Positions 1 through 8,124 of a DNA stretch of 64,000 nt are shown here, one piece after another (position 1 is the first letter of the stretch; each line of letters begins with the position of its first letter). A program made the translations under genes and the position numbers. Source of the DNA: Olavius algarvensis associated proteobacterium Delta 3 (GTDB lineage: Bacteria > Desulfobacterota > Desulfobacteria > Desulfobacterales > CAFBRK01); contig CAFBRK010000344.1 of assembly GCA_903231505.1 (NCBI GenBank), positions 18,379 to 82,378 on the forward strand. The letters are read 5' to 3'. The notes under the pieces are model-generated. The model was not told the origin of the DNA. It was given only the letters and a program-made list of their open reading frames with translations, and made no database searches.

Positions 1-2
1 AG

Positions 3-206
3 CAGGATCTGGCCCGGGCCCTTGACATCCAGATCGCGGGGGCCCTCCGCCACCCCCAAATCGACCTCGCGCCCATCGAAGATACATTGGCCGCCTTTAC
101 CTGGAGCGGTATCTTCGCAAAGGTTCAGCAGGTCTACTTCAAGGTGCATTCGCCCGAACACCGATTGCATTCTGAATCGAAGAGGCCGCCTGTGGAAAAA
201 TCATGA
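3..206 (+). CDS. C-terminal fragment of an unidentified protein (partial)
   Basis: Frame 3 is open from the window edge to a TGA at 204-206, giving 67 residues with a normal coding composition (start QDLARALDIQIAGALRHP, end PPVEKS). The frame-1 reading over the same bases is Arg/Ser/Pro-rich and looks like a shadow. The piece contains no motif I recognise and its start lies outside the window. The reading frame is reasonably supported; the function is unknown. Confidence 0.5.
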   Translation, partial: QDLARALDIQIAGALRHPQIDLAPIEDTLAAFTWSGIFAKVQQVYFKVHSPEHRLHSESKRPPVEKS

Positions 207-297
207 GAATATCGATGAACCATCTTGACAGAATTTCATTATGAATCATATGAATCAGATGATCGGTTTCTATAGTATATATTGATGATCCTACCGC

Positions 298-393
298 ATA
301 TTGAGATTCATCCTGTTACAGCACACAACGGCTGCATTTCTCCTTATATTGAGATTCATCCTGTTACAGCACACAACGGCTGCATTTCTCCTT
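298..393. repeat. Perfect 48-bp tandem repeat, two copies
   Basis: Bases 298-345 and 346-393 are the same 48-bp unit. Each unit begins atattgagattcatcctg and ends catttctcctt. The repeat lies about 90 bp downstream of the partial gene and is not inside any convincing reading frame. Two identical copies suggest a recent duplication or a small variable-number tandem repeat. Confidence 0.9.
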
Positions 394-984
394 TTTCCGC
401 CCCCGAGATGGGCCCCTGACCATTTCCATTATAGCGGACGGATCGTCGATTGAGACTTCGGCGATACCCTTGGCGGTTCCCCCTTGATGGAAGAGAAAGG
501 CTTCAAACAATCTGAAGCGTCTCTCAAAAATTTCTGTTTGTCCTGTAATACGTGAAAATTAGGTAAGGCGGGAGTGCGTCTGGCATTCCCCATTCTCAGG
601 ACAGCCAGGAAGAGACCCCCGTCGCCCTTAACCCGGACATTGCACCAAAAGGAGACGTTCATGGCCAAGCGCACACCTTAATTTATTCAAACAGATGTGT
701 GATCCCGCTCAGCGGGAGGCACTTCGAGATGAAGCTGTAGTCCTTCTACCGCGAGCCTCGAATAACGCCGGCCATGGATGTCTCCTTTTGGCCCGCAGGG
801 TGAAATCTTTTCAGGCCTTGCATCAGTGTTTCAACGTGACACATTGCATCGCCGCCGGTTGGATCCGTATTCACGTTAAGGAACTGATATTATTTTTTTC
901 TATACGTTTGCTGAAAAGATTTCATGCAATATTCGGGCTAACCACGGGCAATCCGTATAACGTTTAACTCGAAGGAGGTGTAAG
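394..984. other. Gene-poor stretch with insertion-element-like remnants
   Basis: No convincing gene is present. A good ribosome-binding site (aaggag, 650-655) precedes ATG at 661, but the frame stops after six codons (MAKRTP), as if a gene start had been cut off. Inverted copies of a short repeat lie at 625-644 (ttaacccggacattgca) and 909-941 (tgcaatattcgggctaa on the same strand). A related copy lies at 42662-42694. This pattern fits a decayed mobile element, but no transposase can be read. Confidence 0.35.
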
Positions 985-1800
985 GTGACAAAAATGGCTT
1001 CGACGGTGATCATTGTCCTTCTGACAATTCCAGTGGCCGCAATCGGCGCGTTTTATCCTCCCGTTGGCCCCGATCCGGCTGCGCCGCCCGGCACAGCGGA
1101 AGGAAGTGGAATTCAATCAGGCGCATTCACCTATGCTGCCGGAGACTACATTACCTTCGACAGTATTTTCATCACAAACGAACCGACAGACACATCGGAC
1201 CCGGACCATGACAGCGACTGGTTCGGTGTTGGTCTTTTTAACGCCACAGCCCCATTCGCCCCTTCGTTGGAACTCACGGTTATTGGTGATGTTGGTGGTG
1301 CCTCAAGCTGGCTTCCAATTGACGGCGGGGCGGGTGTTACAGGGCCTAATGGTGATTCTTTCCTTTCACAGACGGATTACTACAAGACAACCGGGGCGGG
1401 TACATATTCTCTTCCGAATACGTATGCCGGACAATCGGTCAAATTCGGTATCGGGGTATTTGACCTGAACAATGCTTCCGGAGCTTCGGCCCTTCTGGTC
1501 GACAACATTCTTTGGACGGACAGCACCGGTACCGTTACAAAGGGGTTCTGGGACTTTGATGCACCTGCCGACCCCTGGAGCGCGGAAGGCTTTTTCTATC
1601 CGGATGGCGGTCCTGCCGGCCTGTTCGAGGTGCTGCCCGATACGGCACTTCCGGAGGTGACCAAGCCTGGCTCAGGAAACTATGCCTATTTGTCCACATT
1701 CGAAGATGAGCTGCCGGTACCGGCTCCGACCCCGGTAATTCTTCTCGCTTCGGGTCTGATTTTGCTTGTGGGAAGCAAACGACGGAGTTCTCATTCATGA
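985..1800 (+). CDS. PEP-CTERM-type secreted protein
   Basis: This 271-residue protein has an N-terminal signal peptide (hydrophobic VIIVLLTIPVAAIGAF) and a beta-rich, Asp/Gly/Pro-rich body. Its C-terminal tail has the PEP-CTERM layout: a VPAPTP motif, a hydrophobic segment (VILLASGLILLVG) and a basic KRR end. In this family the tail is cut by an exosortase and the protein is delivered to the surface or matrix. GTG 985 is preferred because gaaggaggtg (971-980) lies four bases upstream; ATG 994 is the alternative. The motif has PAP rather than PEP, a tolerated variant. No exosortase is in the window. The surface role is inferred from the tail only. Confidence 0.75.
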   Translation: MTKMASTVIIVLLTIPVAAIGAFYPPVGPDPAAPPGTAEGSGIQSGAFTYAAGDYITFDSIFITNEPTDTSDPDHDSDWFGVGLFNATAPFAPSLELTVIGDVGGASSWLPIDGGAGVTGPNGDSFLSQTDYYKTTGAGTYSLPNTYAGQSVKFGIGVFDLNNASGASALLVDNILWTDSTGTVTKGFWDFDAPADPWSAEGFFYPDGGPAGLFEVLPDTALPEVTKPGSGNYAYLSTFEDELPVPAPTPVILLASGLILLVGSKRRSSHS

Positions 1801-2004
1801 TAGGAGCAAATCAACGTGCCCTGATAAAACACCGAACATCGGCTGATGGTACTAAGGTGTCAGCTCGATGCCATGCCCATTGGATATCCGGTTCCTACTT
1901 CTTGACCTTGGGGGAACGGCGCAGCCCGCCTCGAGCATGGCGACAGGAGCCTTTGTTCTCTCCAACGGAAGCGATGGCATTCGGCGCATCAGCGCATCTG
2001 CTGC

Positions 2005-2499
2005 TTACGCCTGAAGCTTTCTGCGAAACGAATTGAGCTGGATGATATGCTGCCGCTCCTGGCGGATGATATCGTCCAGCCTGTCCCGGCCTAAATTGGG
2101 GGGAACCATGTCCTTCAAGCCGATGTAGAAAAGGATCGACTCTTTCTCCAGACCGAGGGCGATATCGATGATTTCCGTGATCGATTCCTTGCCCGTGAGC
2201 GCGTCGGCGGCCGCCGGACTACCCTCACCGCCGTGGGTGTCTGCCATGGCAGCGAGATATTGAGCAGATTCATTCAGAGGGTCGAATACGGTCTGGGTTT
2301 TTTCCGCCTCGGAGATGCGGGTTCTCATCTTCTCGAACGTCACCTTGTGCGTATCCTCCATGCCGGCCAGTTGTTCCAGTGTCTCCCGGTTCCGCAGCTC
2401 CGACTGTCGTTCTGCGGCTTTCCGGTAGAACCGGGCACCGTTTTCTTCAATCCGGATCGCAATTTTCAACATTTCATCCGCGTTGAAATCATATCTCAT
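2005..2499 (-). CDS. Ferritin-like / rubrerythrin-family diiron protein
   Basis: This 164-residue four-helix protein has the carboxylate/histidine pattern of rubrerythrin-type ferritins: EENGARFY in helix A, EDTH (ExxH) in helix B, EKESILFY in helix C and ERQH (ExxH) in helix D. The diiron site therefore looks complete. There is no C-terminal rubredoxin domain, so it is an erythrin-like short form. Such proteins handle peroxide or iron in anaerobes. The start at 2499 (MRYDF) is chosen because aaaggggg lies just upstream; a longer frame to 2574 exists but lacks conservation. The exact substrate cannot be told from sequence. Confidence 0.85.
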   Translation of the reverse strand: MRYDFNADEMLKIAIRIEENGARFYRKAAERQSELRNRETLEQLAGMEDTHKVTFEKMRTRISEAEKTQTVFDPLNESAQYLAAMADTHGGEGSPAAADALTGKESITEIIDIALGLEKESILFYIGLKDMVPPNLGRDRLDDIIRQERQHIIQLNSFRRKLQA

Positions 2500-2518
2500 C
2501 GAATACCCCCTTTGTATT

Positions 2519-2550
2519 TGATAGCGATTGCCAGAATTGCGTTCCGATCC
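2519..2550 (+). repeat. Dispersed repeat family copy (tatagc...gttccgat)
   Basis: The stretch atagcgattgccagaattg followed by cgttccgat matches the first third of repeats at 17638 and 18695 on this strand and the reverse complement of 59665-59750. It is an imperfect, shortened copy sitting just upstream of the ferritin-like gene and next to the OleA relic. Confidence 0.55.
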
Positions 2551-2562
2551 ACCATTCCGGTT

Positions 2563-2622
2563 ACCAGGTGACACTCATCATCGTACAGTTCAGCCCGCTG
2601 TCGATGCCCATGAGGGTTAACG
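2563..2622 (-). pseudogene. Relic 3' end of a second OleA-like gene
   Basis: Bases 2563-2616 match the 3' end of the neighbouring OleA-like gene (3105-3158) with three mismatches in 54 bp. Read on the minus strand it encodes LMGIDSGLNCTMMSVTW followed by its own TAA stop, so the reading frame and C-terminal motif of the family are kept. Everything upstream of this segment is missing; it runs into the coding region of the small secreted protein at 2617. It is best explained as the remnant of a tandem paralogue, or a recombination scar. Confidence 0.7.
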
Positions 2623-3054
2623 CCATAATGGCTCTCGCGGCTTGAAGACCTGTACGTCGTACTCCCCTCTGACGGTAACCCTAGGCCACAATAGCGTTGA
2701 CCAATACACACCAATGACTTCTCCGTCCGGATCGACAATATCGAATGCCTCTGGTGCATTTTGATTATTTCGCATCACGCTGCGGATGAGCCGGTTGAGG
2801 TCCTGAGACTCCAGATCGATTTCTCGCCAGAACCTGGCGGTTTGCCGCCAGGGCGGCTTGAGCCCGATGATGGCGTCCGGGGCCCGATTCCTTCCGGTGG
2901 AATAATAACGATAGTCGGCCGGAGGACGGCCTTCATTGAACGCTTGCGTCATCTCCGCGTTTCGCCGGAGCCCACCGGCTCCACCCGCAATACTTATGGG
3001 TGGTACCAGCAATAAAACGACACAAAGAATGGATAGGCATATCGTTATCTTCAT
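2617..3054 (-). CDS. Small secreted protein of unknown function
   Basis: This 145-residue protein has a clear signal peptide (MKITICLSILCVVLLLVPPISIAG). The mature part is short and Trp/Arg-rich, with a motif FDIVDPDGEVIGVYWST near the C-terminus that looks like a beta-hairpin. No family is recognised. It ends where the OleA relic begins, so its last codons may have been acquired by fusion to the relic sequence: the final codons overlap the ATTATGGCG... join. It lies between the ferritin-like gene and the OleA-like gene on the same strand. Periplasmic location is inferred from the signal peptide. Confidence 0.6.
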   Translation of the reverse strand: MKITICLSILCVVLLLVPPISIAGGAGGLRRNAEMTQAFNEGRPPADYRYYSTGRNRAPDAIIGLKPPWRQTARFWREIDLESQDLNRLIRSVMRNNQNAPEAFDIVDPDGEVIGVYWSTLLWPRVTVRGEYDVQVFKPREPLWR

Positions 3055-3103
3055 AGGGCACTCATTATTTTCGAAATGAAGTGGCTATTCAATGCAATAG
3101 CCA

Positions 3104-4126
3104 TCACCAGGTCACACTCATCATCGTACAGTTCAGTCCGCTGCCGATGCCCATGAGGGCCACATGACTGCCGGCATGCAATCGACCTTCTTCGTCCGCC
3201 TGGGCCAGGGTGATCGGCAGGGCCGCCGGTCCGATATTTCCCAGGGTGTAAAAATTAAGGTGAAATTTTTCTGGAGTGGTGCCCAGGGTCTGGTTCAGCA
3301 CGTCCATGTTACGCTGGCTGACCTGATGGGGGATGTAGATATCGATGGTGTCGTCGCTCCAATTGTCCAGTTCCTTTTCGGCCAATTTCCAGGTGCGTTG
3401 CGCCAACTGGACACCATGGATCAATACACTGCTGGCATCGGCATACATCCGGTCCGGTTGTCCGAGGCAGAGACGGCTATGGGTGGTGGCGGCCATGGTG
3501 ACGGCACCGTTGATGACATGGCCAGACCTGGTTTGGTTTCGATGCCCGAGGATCATGGCGACTGCTCCGGAACCCAGGGTCAGGGTCGCAAATTCATCCC
3601 GAAATTCCTGATCTGAAATAGCATCCGACTGAAGCCGGTTTATGGTCGCGTTCATCACTTCCTGGGATCCCTCCCCGTCGACGATCAATCCGTATTGGAT
3701 CATCCCGGATTCGATCATCAAAGAGATGGTGACCATCGCATTCATGAATCCCAGGCAGGCATTGCCGATGTCGTAGTTGATGCAGGCGGGTGACAGCCCC
3801 AGGTTGCCGTGAACCAGGCAGGCGACCGACGGTTCGATGTAGTCCTTGCAGACCGAGGTATTGATAATGCATCCGATCTGTTGCGGATCGATACCGGACG
3901 CGGCGATAACCTTGCGTGCGGCAATCGTTGCCACGTCACTGGGCATGGTCCCCTCGTCCCAGAAGCGGCGCTCCTGGATTCCCGTCAGTCCGGAAATGAT
4001 ACCGCGGGGCAGGTTCAGGCGTTTCATGGTAGATGAAAGCTGCTCTTCAATCCATTCGGAGGTGACCCGATGGGGCGCCAGTTCGTAAGCCAGAGCTTCT
4101 ATGGTGACGTTGCCTGAGAGCTTCAA
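3104..4126 (-). CDS. oleA: OleA-like 3-oxoacyl synthase III (thiolase superfamily)
   Basis: This 340-residue protein is full length for OleA, which condenses two fatty acyl-CoA chains head to head to a beta-keto acid, the first step of long-chain olefin formation. The nucleophile sits in GNACLGF (Cys about 124). The general base glutamate typical of OleA is in NTSVCKDYIEPS (Glu about 98). The His is in IPHQVS, the Asn in GNIGPAAL, and the C-terminus GIGSGLNC matches OleA closely. TTG 4124-4126 is used as start because homology extends to it and aaggag lies ten bases upstream. OleB, OleC and OleD are not in the window, so the product's fate is open. A plain FabH role is less likely given the Glu motif. 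Confidence 0.82.
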   Translation of the reverse strand: MKLSGNVTIEALAYELAPHRVTSEWIEEQLSSTMKRLNLPRGIISGLTGIQERRFWDEGTMPSDVATIAARKVIAASGIDPQQIGCIINTSVCKDYIEPSVACLVHGNLGLSPACINYDIGNACLGFMNAMVTISLMIESGMIQYGLIVDGEGSQEVMNATINRLQSDAISDQEFRDEFATLTLGSGAVAMILGHRNQTRSGHVINGAVTMAATTHSRLCLGQPDRMYADASSVLIHGVQLAQRTWKLAEKELDNWSDDTIDIYIPHQVSQRNMDVLNQTLGTTPEKFHLNFYTLGNIGPAALPITLAQADEEGRLHAGSHVALMGIGSGLNCTMMSVTW

Positions 4127-4222
4127 GATATGTCATCTCCTTCCAACACGTGGTAACACAGAACCCGGATCTTACGGTGTTATCCAACGGATTTCAACTG
4201 CCGGTATGCGCGCACCGCGATG

Positions 4223-5680
4223 TCACCGGCGGGCCGGCGGTACGAAGTTAGCGATATAAAAATCTTCGATTATCCCCTGTACCTTCAAGCTTTCCCCGTA
4301 AGCGCGGGCGCTGTTCTTATCCGGAAATCGCGATACCCGCACCTGGTACCATGCCTTGCCGCCCCGTTTCGTCTGGATCCAGTAGGCGGCAACTCCTTTT
4401 TCACGCAGCTGCGCCATGAATCGCTCTGCATGTTCCGGTTTCAGATAGGCGGCCACCTGGACCGTGAAGCGGCCTTCCACCGGAAATGTCAGCGATTTTT
4501 TCTCGTCGCCGGATTCCGGTTTGAGAAGATAGTCTGCGGTGTTGATCACAAGCGCCACGGCGGCGACGGCGACAACTCCGGCCATTCCCCATTGGACTGC
4601 CCGTCGAAAGGGAACCGATGTCCGGAAAAGGTGTACGGCCTTTTCAGCCACGCCATAGGCCGCGCGGGCCGCCGCGCCGCAGCCCTTTAACAAGGATGCC
4701 AGCTGTCGCCAGAGTGCGGCAAACGCGGCGGCGCCCGATCTTCTGGCGTCTTCTGGTGTCTCCAGAAGCGGTTCCGGAGCGGGTGGATTGAAGCGGCTGC
4801 GCATCGCCGCCAGCCGGGCCGGGTCCTCCCCATCGAGCAGGCGGCGTCCTGCTTCAAACAGCTCCCTGTTCTGATCTGTTTCTTCGCGCCAGTGCATGCA
4901 TGCGGCAATGCCGCCGAGCAGTTCCGGATCCGTGAAATTGGCCTGATAGGCATGGATGTATATCGCCATTGCCCATTCATCGGCACGGCCTTCGCGGAGA
5001 AAAATCGAAGCGAGGCGAACCGCCAGTTTCGACGCATGGGAGTCTTTTTGTTCCATTACGCGGCGGTACGTTTGAAGCGCCGCAAAATCGGTCCGCTCTT
5101 CGGTGCTGTAAAACCGGGCCAGCAAACGTTGGATGCGCCTGTTGCGGGGCTGGGCCTCGCCGATGCGAGCCGCCAGTTCCAGGTATGCTTCGGGCAGCCA
5201 GCCCCTGCCGCCGGACTGGCTCAGCCAGGTTTCGGCCGCTTCCCGGTCATGGGGCTGGTTGTTCAAATGGGACACAATAAACCGCTCGGAGTCCAGGTTC
5301 CGATCGGCTCTTGCCAGGTAAAACCGGGCGAGCTGTTCCACTGCCTGTCGGGAATGTTGTTTGCGAAGCCGGGGTGACAGAAGAAAGCTGTCAAACAGGG
5401 ACACGATCTTTTGGTAAATTGCTTCGGCTTCTTTGACGCTCCCGGCCCGTTCCAGTTCCATCCCCGATCCCGTATACTGCTGAACGGCACGCTCCCCCAA
5501 TCGATTCATGACCCAGCCCACTGCCAGAAACGCTAAAAGGAGGATCGCCGCGGTCCACGCCACATTTTGCGTCACGACGATGGGGGCGCCGGCAAGGGGT
5601 AATACCCACAGTATCGATAATCCGCCGATGACGATGGACAGCCAGAGTCTAACGGCCGTATGTTTTATGGCATGCAGCAT
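4223..5680 (-). CDS. Membrane protein with TPR-like region and C-terminal SPOR domain
   Basis: This 485-residue protein starts with two hydrophobic segments (about residues 12-35 and 40-60). It continues with a helical repeat region containing TPR-like units (for example AGSVKEAEAIYQKIV and residues 190-290), has a third membrane segment near 370-390 (MAGVVAVAAVALVINT) and ends in a SPOR domain (FTVQVAAYLKPEHAERFMAQL ... YQVRVSRF). SPOR domains bind denuded septal peptidoglycan. It lies upstream of, and on the same strand as, the OleA-like gene, about 100 bp away. A role at the division site or wall is inferred from the SPOR domain; the soluble middle is unassigned. Confidence 0.75.
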   Translation of the reverse strand: MLHAIKHTAVRLWLSIVIGGLSILWVLPLAGAPIVVTQNVAWTAAILLLAFLAVGWVMNRLGERAVQQYTGSGMELERAGSVKEAEAIYQKIVSLFDSFLLSPRLRKQHSRQAVEQLARFYLARADRNLDSERFIVSHLNNQPHDREAAETWLSQSGGRGWLPEAYLELAARIGEAQPRNRRIQRLLARFYSTEERTDFAALQTYRRVMEQKDSHASKLAVRLASIFLREGRADEWAMAIYIHAYQANFTDPELLGGIAACMHWREETDQNRELFEAGRRLLDGEDPARLAAMRSRFNPPAPEPLLETPEDARRSGAAAFAALWRQLASLLKGCGAAARAAYGVAEKAVHLFRTSVPFRRAVQWGMAGVVAVAAVALVINTADYLLKPESGDEKKSLTFPVEGRFTVQVAAYLKPEHAERFMAQLREKGVAAYWIQTKRGGKAWYQVRVSRFPDKNSARAYGESLKVQGIIEDFYIANFVPPARR

Positions 5681-6006
5681 GTCTTTTTAACGTTCATAGA
5701 GGGTTCAAGGGTTCAAGGCTTGCCCGCCTTTGGCGAGGGGTCGAGTGAAACAGGACAATGAAAGAGCCTATAACCCATGGCGACCCAGCACTACCATCTG
5801 ACAACGATTGTCACCAACAGGGTCAAAACGCACATTAACCCAAGTTCTTGTACCAAATGCCTTCAACATCACCGCATCCGATATCGCTGTTCAACCAGCT
5901 AACCGGGCAAACGGGCCCACGGGCAGACGGGCCCACCCTTCGACGGAGCTGCCCTCGACCCTGCTCGGGACAGGCAGGACGAGCGGGCCCGCGGATCCCC
6001 AGGCCC
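5681..6006. other. Non-coding gap with low-complexity G-rich repeats
   Basis: There is no gene here. The stretch has runs such as gggttcaagggttcaagg (5700-5717) and a tandem-like cgggcaaacgggcccacggg (5904-5923), plus a cctcgaccctgctcggg segment. Similar gggttca/ggggtcgag runs recur at 23511-23605. They look like genome-wide intergenic repeats rather than regulatory sites of the flanking genes. Confidence 0.5.
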
Positions 6007-8124
6007 TCAATCATCCAGATCGGTTTCCGTCGGACCCATTTCCTCCGGTTCGATCTCTGTCGGGCCTGTCTCCATCGGCCCAATTTCCGTCGAACCGACG
6101 CCGGCCGTATCCATTTCGGGGACCTCCCCCAGAAAACTCGTCCCGGCTGTTTGCCCTTCTCGGAGCGCAACACGAATGGCGTCCGGTGCGGTCGAATCTC
6201 TCGGTGCTCCCGTGACAGGGTCGACATATTCAAAACGGATGCCGGGAGGAACCGGAAATTCTCTTGTTGGCTCACCCTCAGTGGCCTTCAGCATAAAATC
6301 GGTCCAGATCGGGGCGGCCCCCCGACCTCCGGTGATGCCGCGACCGTTCCGGTCGCGCATTCCCCTGTCCCGATCAAACCCAACCCAGACCGACGCGCCC
6401 AGGGTGGCCGTGCACCCGGAAAACCAGGCATCATTGTAACTGTCGGTGGTCCCTGTCTTTCCTGCGGCCGGCAATGCAAATCCAAGGCTTCTGACTCTCC
6501 GTGCCGTTCCCGTATCGATGACCCCCTGCATCATGTCCAGCACCTGAAAGGCGACGTCCGGGTCGAGGGTCCTTTCGCTGCTGACGATATGCTCCTCGAG
6601 AATGCGGCCGAACGCGTCTTCGACACGCTCAATGGTGTAGGGTGTATGGTGGACCCCGCCATTGGTGATGGTGGCAAATGCACTGGCCATGTCTAGAGGA
6701 CTTGTGCCGGACGTACCCAGTGCCAGCGAATATACCGGGCTCATTTCGCTGTTGATACCGCACCGTTTTGCCGCCTCAATGACAGTGGCAGGCCCGGTGG
6801 CTTCGATAAGCTGGGCGGCCACCGAATTTACCGAACGGCTAAACGCCCGCTTGAGCACCATCGGTCCGTCATGGCGACGGCTGAAGTTTTCGGGTGTCCA
6901 ATCCGGAGCCCCGTTTACCGGGATAGTGACCGGCCGGTCGACAGCCAATGTGGCCGGATGCATGTCCAGGCTTTCAAAGGCGGCATAATACAAAAACGGC
7001 TTGAATCCGGAACCCGGCAGCCGGTGGTGCTGAACGGCCCGGTTGTACTCTGTCTTTCCGTAGTCGCTGCCTCCGACAATGGCCCGGACAGCACCGGATT
7101 GGGTCTCGAGCGCGACCAGTGCCCCCTGGGGGCGCATCGCATCCGGTGTATCCTTGTCGAGCCCGAGCTGTGCGTCCAGATCGGCCAGCCCGGTTTTTAC
7201 AGCGGCTGCGGCCAGCCGCTGAAAACGCGGATCCAGCGTTGTCATCACTTTCAAACCGCCGTGATACACCACTTGCACACTGTATCGTTCTTCCAGACTG
7301 TGGATGACCATGTCGAGAAAATAGCTGCCCGGCCGGGCGATCGCCTGGCCGGGCCGGAGGTCGAGTGTTTCGCCGCCGGCAAGCTCCGCCTGCTCTTGGC
7401 TGATATAACCCACGGCGGTCATTCGCCCCAGGACGATGCGCTGCCGATTCCTGGCCCGCTCCGGGTATCGAAATGGATTGTAACGTGTCGGCGACTTCGG
7501 CAGCCCGGCCAGCATGGCCGCTTCCGGCAGGGTCAGATCCGAAGCCGCCACCCCGAAGAAGATGCGGGCGGCCTGTTCGATCCCATAGGCACTGACACCG
7601 AAAGCGATCTGGTTGACATAGGCTTCCAGGATTTCTTCTTTGCTGTATTGGGACTCGATTTGGACGGCCACCAGCATTTCCTGGAACTTGCGCATCCAGC
7701 TTCGTTCGAAGCTGAAAAAGAGATTCTTGGCCAGCTGCTGGGTGATGGTAGAGGCCCCCTGAATTCTGCCCTTTTCAAACAAGGTGATCCAGAGGGCCTT
7801 CAGGGTGCGGAGCTTATCGACGCCATGGTGCTCCCAGAAACGATGATCTTCGGTGGCGATCACTGCATCTAGAAAGTGATGGGAAACCCGGCTCAAGGGA
7901 ATAAAGTCTCGACCGCCGATGAGCATCAGGCGTTCACCGGTGGCGGCATAGAATTCCGTCGGGGGCGTTTCGATGATACGACTGAGTGGATGCGGCACCC
8001 GTGGCAGGTCACGCAGGACCGTGAAGAAGAATCCGAAACCCGCCAGGACGGCGATGGCGGCGCCTACCCCAGCCGCATAGAACAACAAACGGAATCGATG
8101 AATGTATCGGCCTGCCCGGGTCAT
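6007..8124 (-). CDS. Class A penicillin-binding protein (PBP1A-type)
   Basis: This 705-residue bifunctional murein synthase is anchored by one N-terminal membrane helix (about residues 12-37). The GT51 glycosyltransferase motifs are present: ATEDHRFWEHHG (about 90-101), GASTITQQLAKN, EAYVNQIAFG and EAAMLAGLPKSP. The transpeptidase has SGFK as its SxxK motif, SVN as SxN and KTGTT as KTG, so both activities should be intact. ATG 8122-8124 overlaps the stop of the upstream gene (ATGA) with ggagggg in front; an extension to 8184 is a shadow. The C-terminal 25 residues are an acidic repeat of GPTE/MGPTE units, unusual for the family. It polymerises and crosslinks peptidoglycan in the periplasm. 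Confidence 0.93.
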   Translation of the reverse strand: MTRAGRYIHRFRLLFYAAGVGAAIAVLAGFGFFFTVLRDLPRVPHPLSRIIETPPTEFYAATGERLMLIGGRDFIPLSRVSHHFLDAVIATEDHRFWEHHGVDKLRTLKALWITLFEKGRIQGASTITQQLAKNLFFSFERSWMRKFQEMLVAVQIESQYSKEEILEAYVNQIAFGVSAYGIEQAARIFFGVAASDLTLPEAAMLAGLPKSPTRYNPFRYPERARNRQRIVLGRMTAVGYISQEQAELAGGETLDLRPGQAIARPGSYFLDMVIHSLEERYSVQVVYHGGLKVMTTLDPRFQRLAAAAVKTGLADLDAQLGLDKDTPDAMRPQGALVALETQSGAVRAIVGGSDYGKTEYNRAVQHHRLPGSGFKPFLYYAAFESLDMHPATLAVDRPVTIPVNGAPDWTPENFSRRHDGPMVLKRAFSRSVNSVAAQLIEATGPATVIEAAKRCGINSEMSPVYSLALGTSGTSPLDMASAFATITNGGVHHTPYTIERVEDAFGRILEEHIVSSERTLDPDVAFQVLDMMQGVIDTGTARRVRSLGFALPAAGKTGTTDSYNDAWFSGCTATLGASVWVGFDRDRGMRDRNGRGITGGRGAAPIWTDFMLKATEGEPTREFPVPPGIRFEYVDPVTGAPRDSTAPDAIRVALREGQTAGTSFLGEVPEMDTAGVGSTEIGPMETGPTEIEPEEMGPTETDLDD

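Noticed and set aside
22..228. 68-residue frame in frame 1 at the window edge
   Set aside because: Arg/Ser/Pro-rich and without a ribosome-binding site; the frame-3 reading over the same bases has normal protein composition and a clean stop at 206.
695..967. 90-residue plus-strand frame
   Set aside because: No ribosome-binding site, no family likeness, and it runs across the repeat at 909-941.
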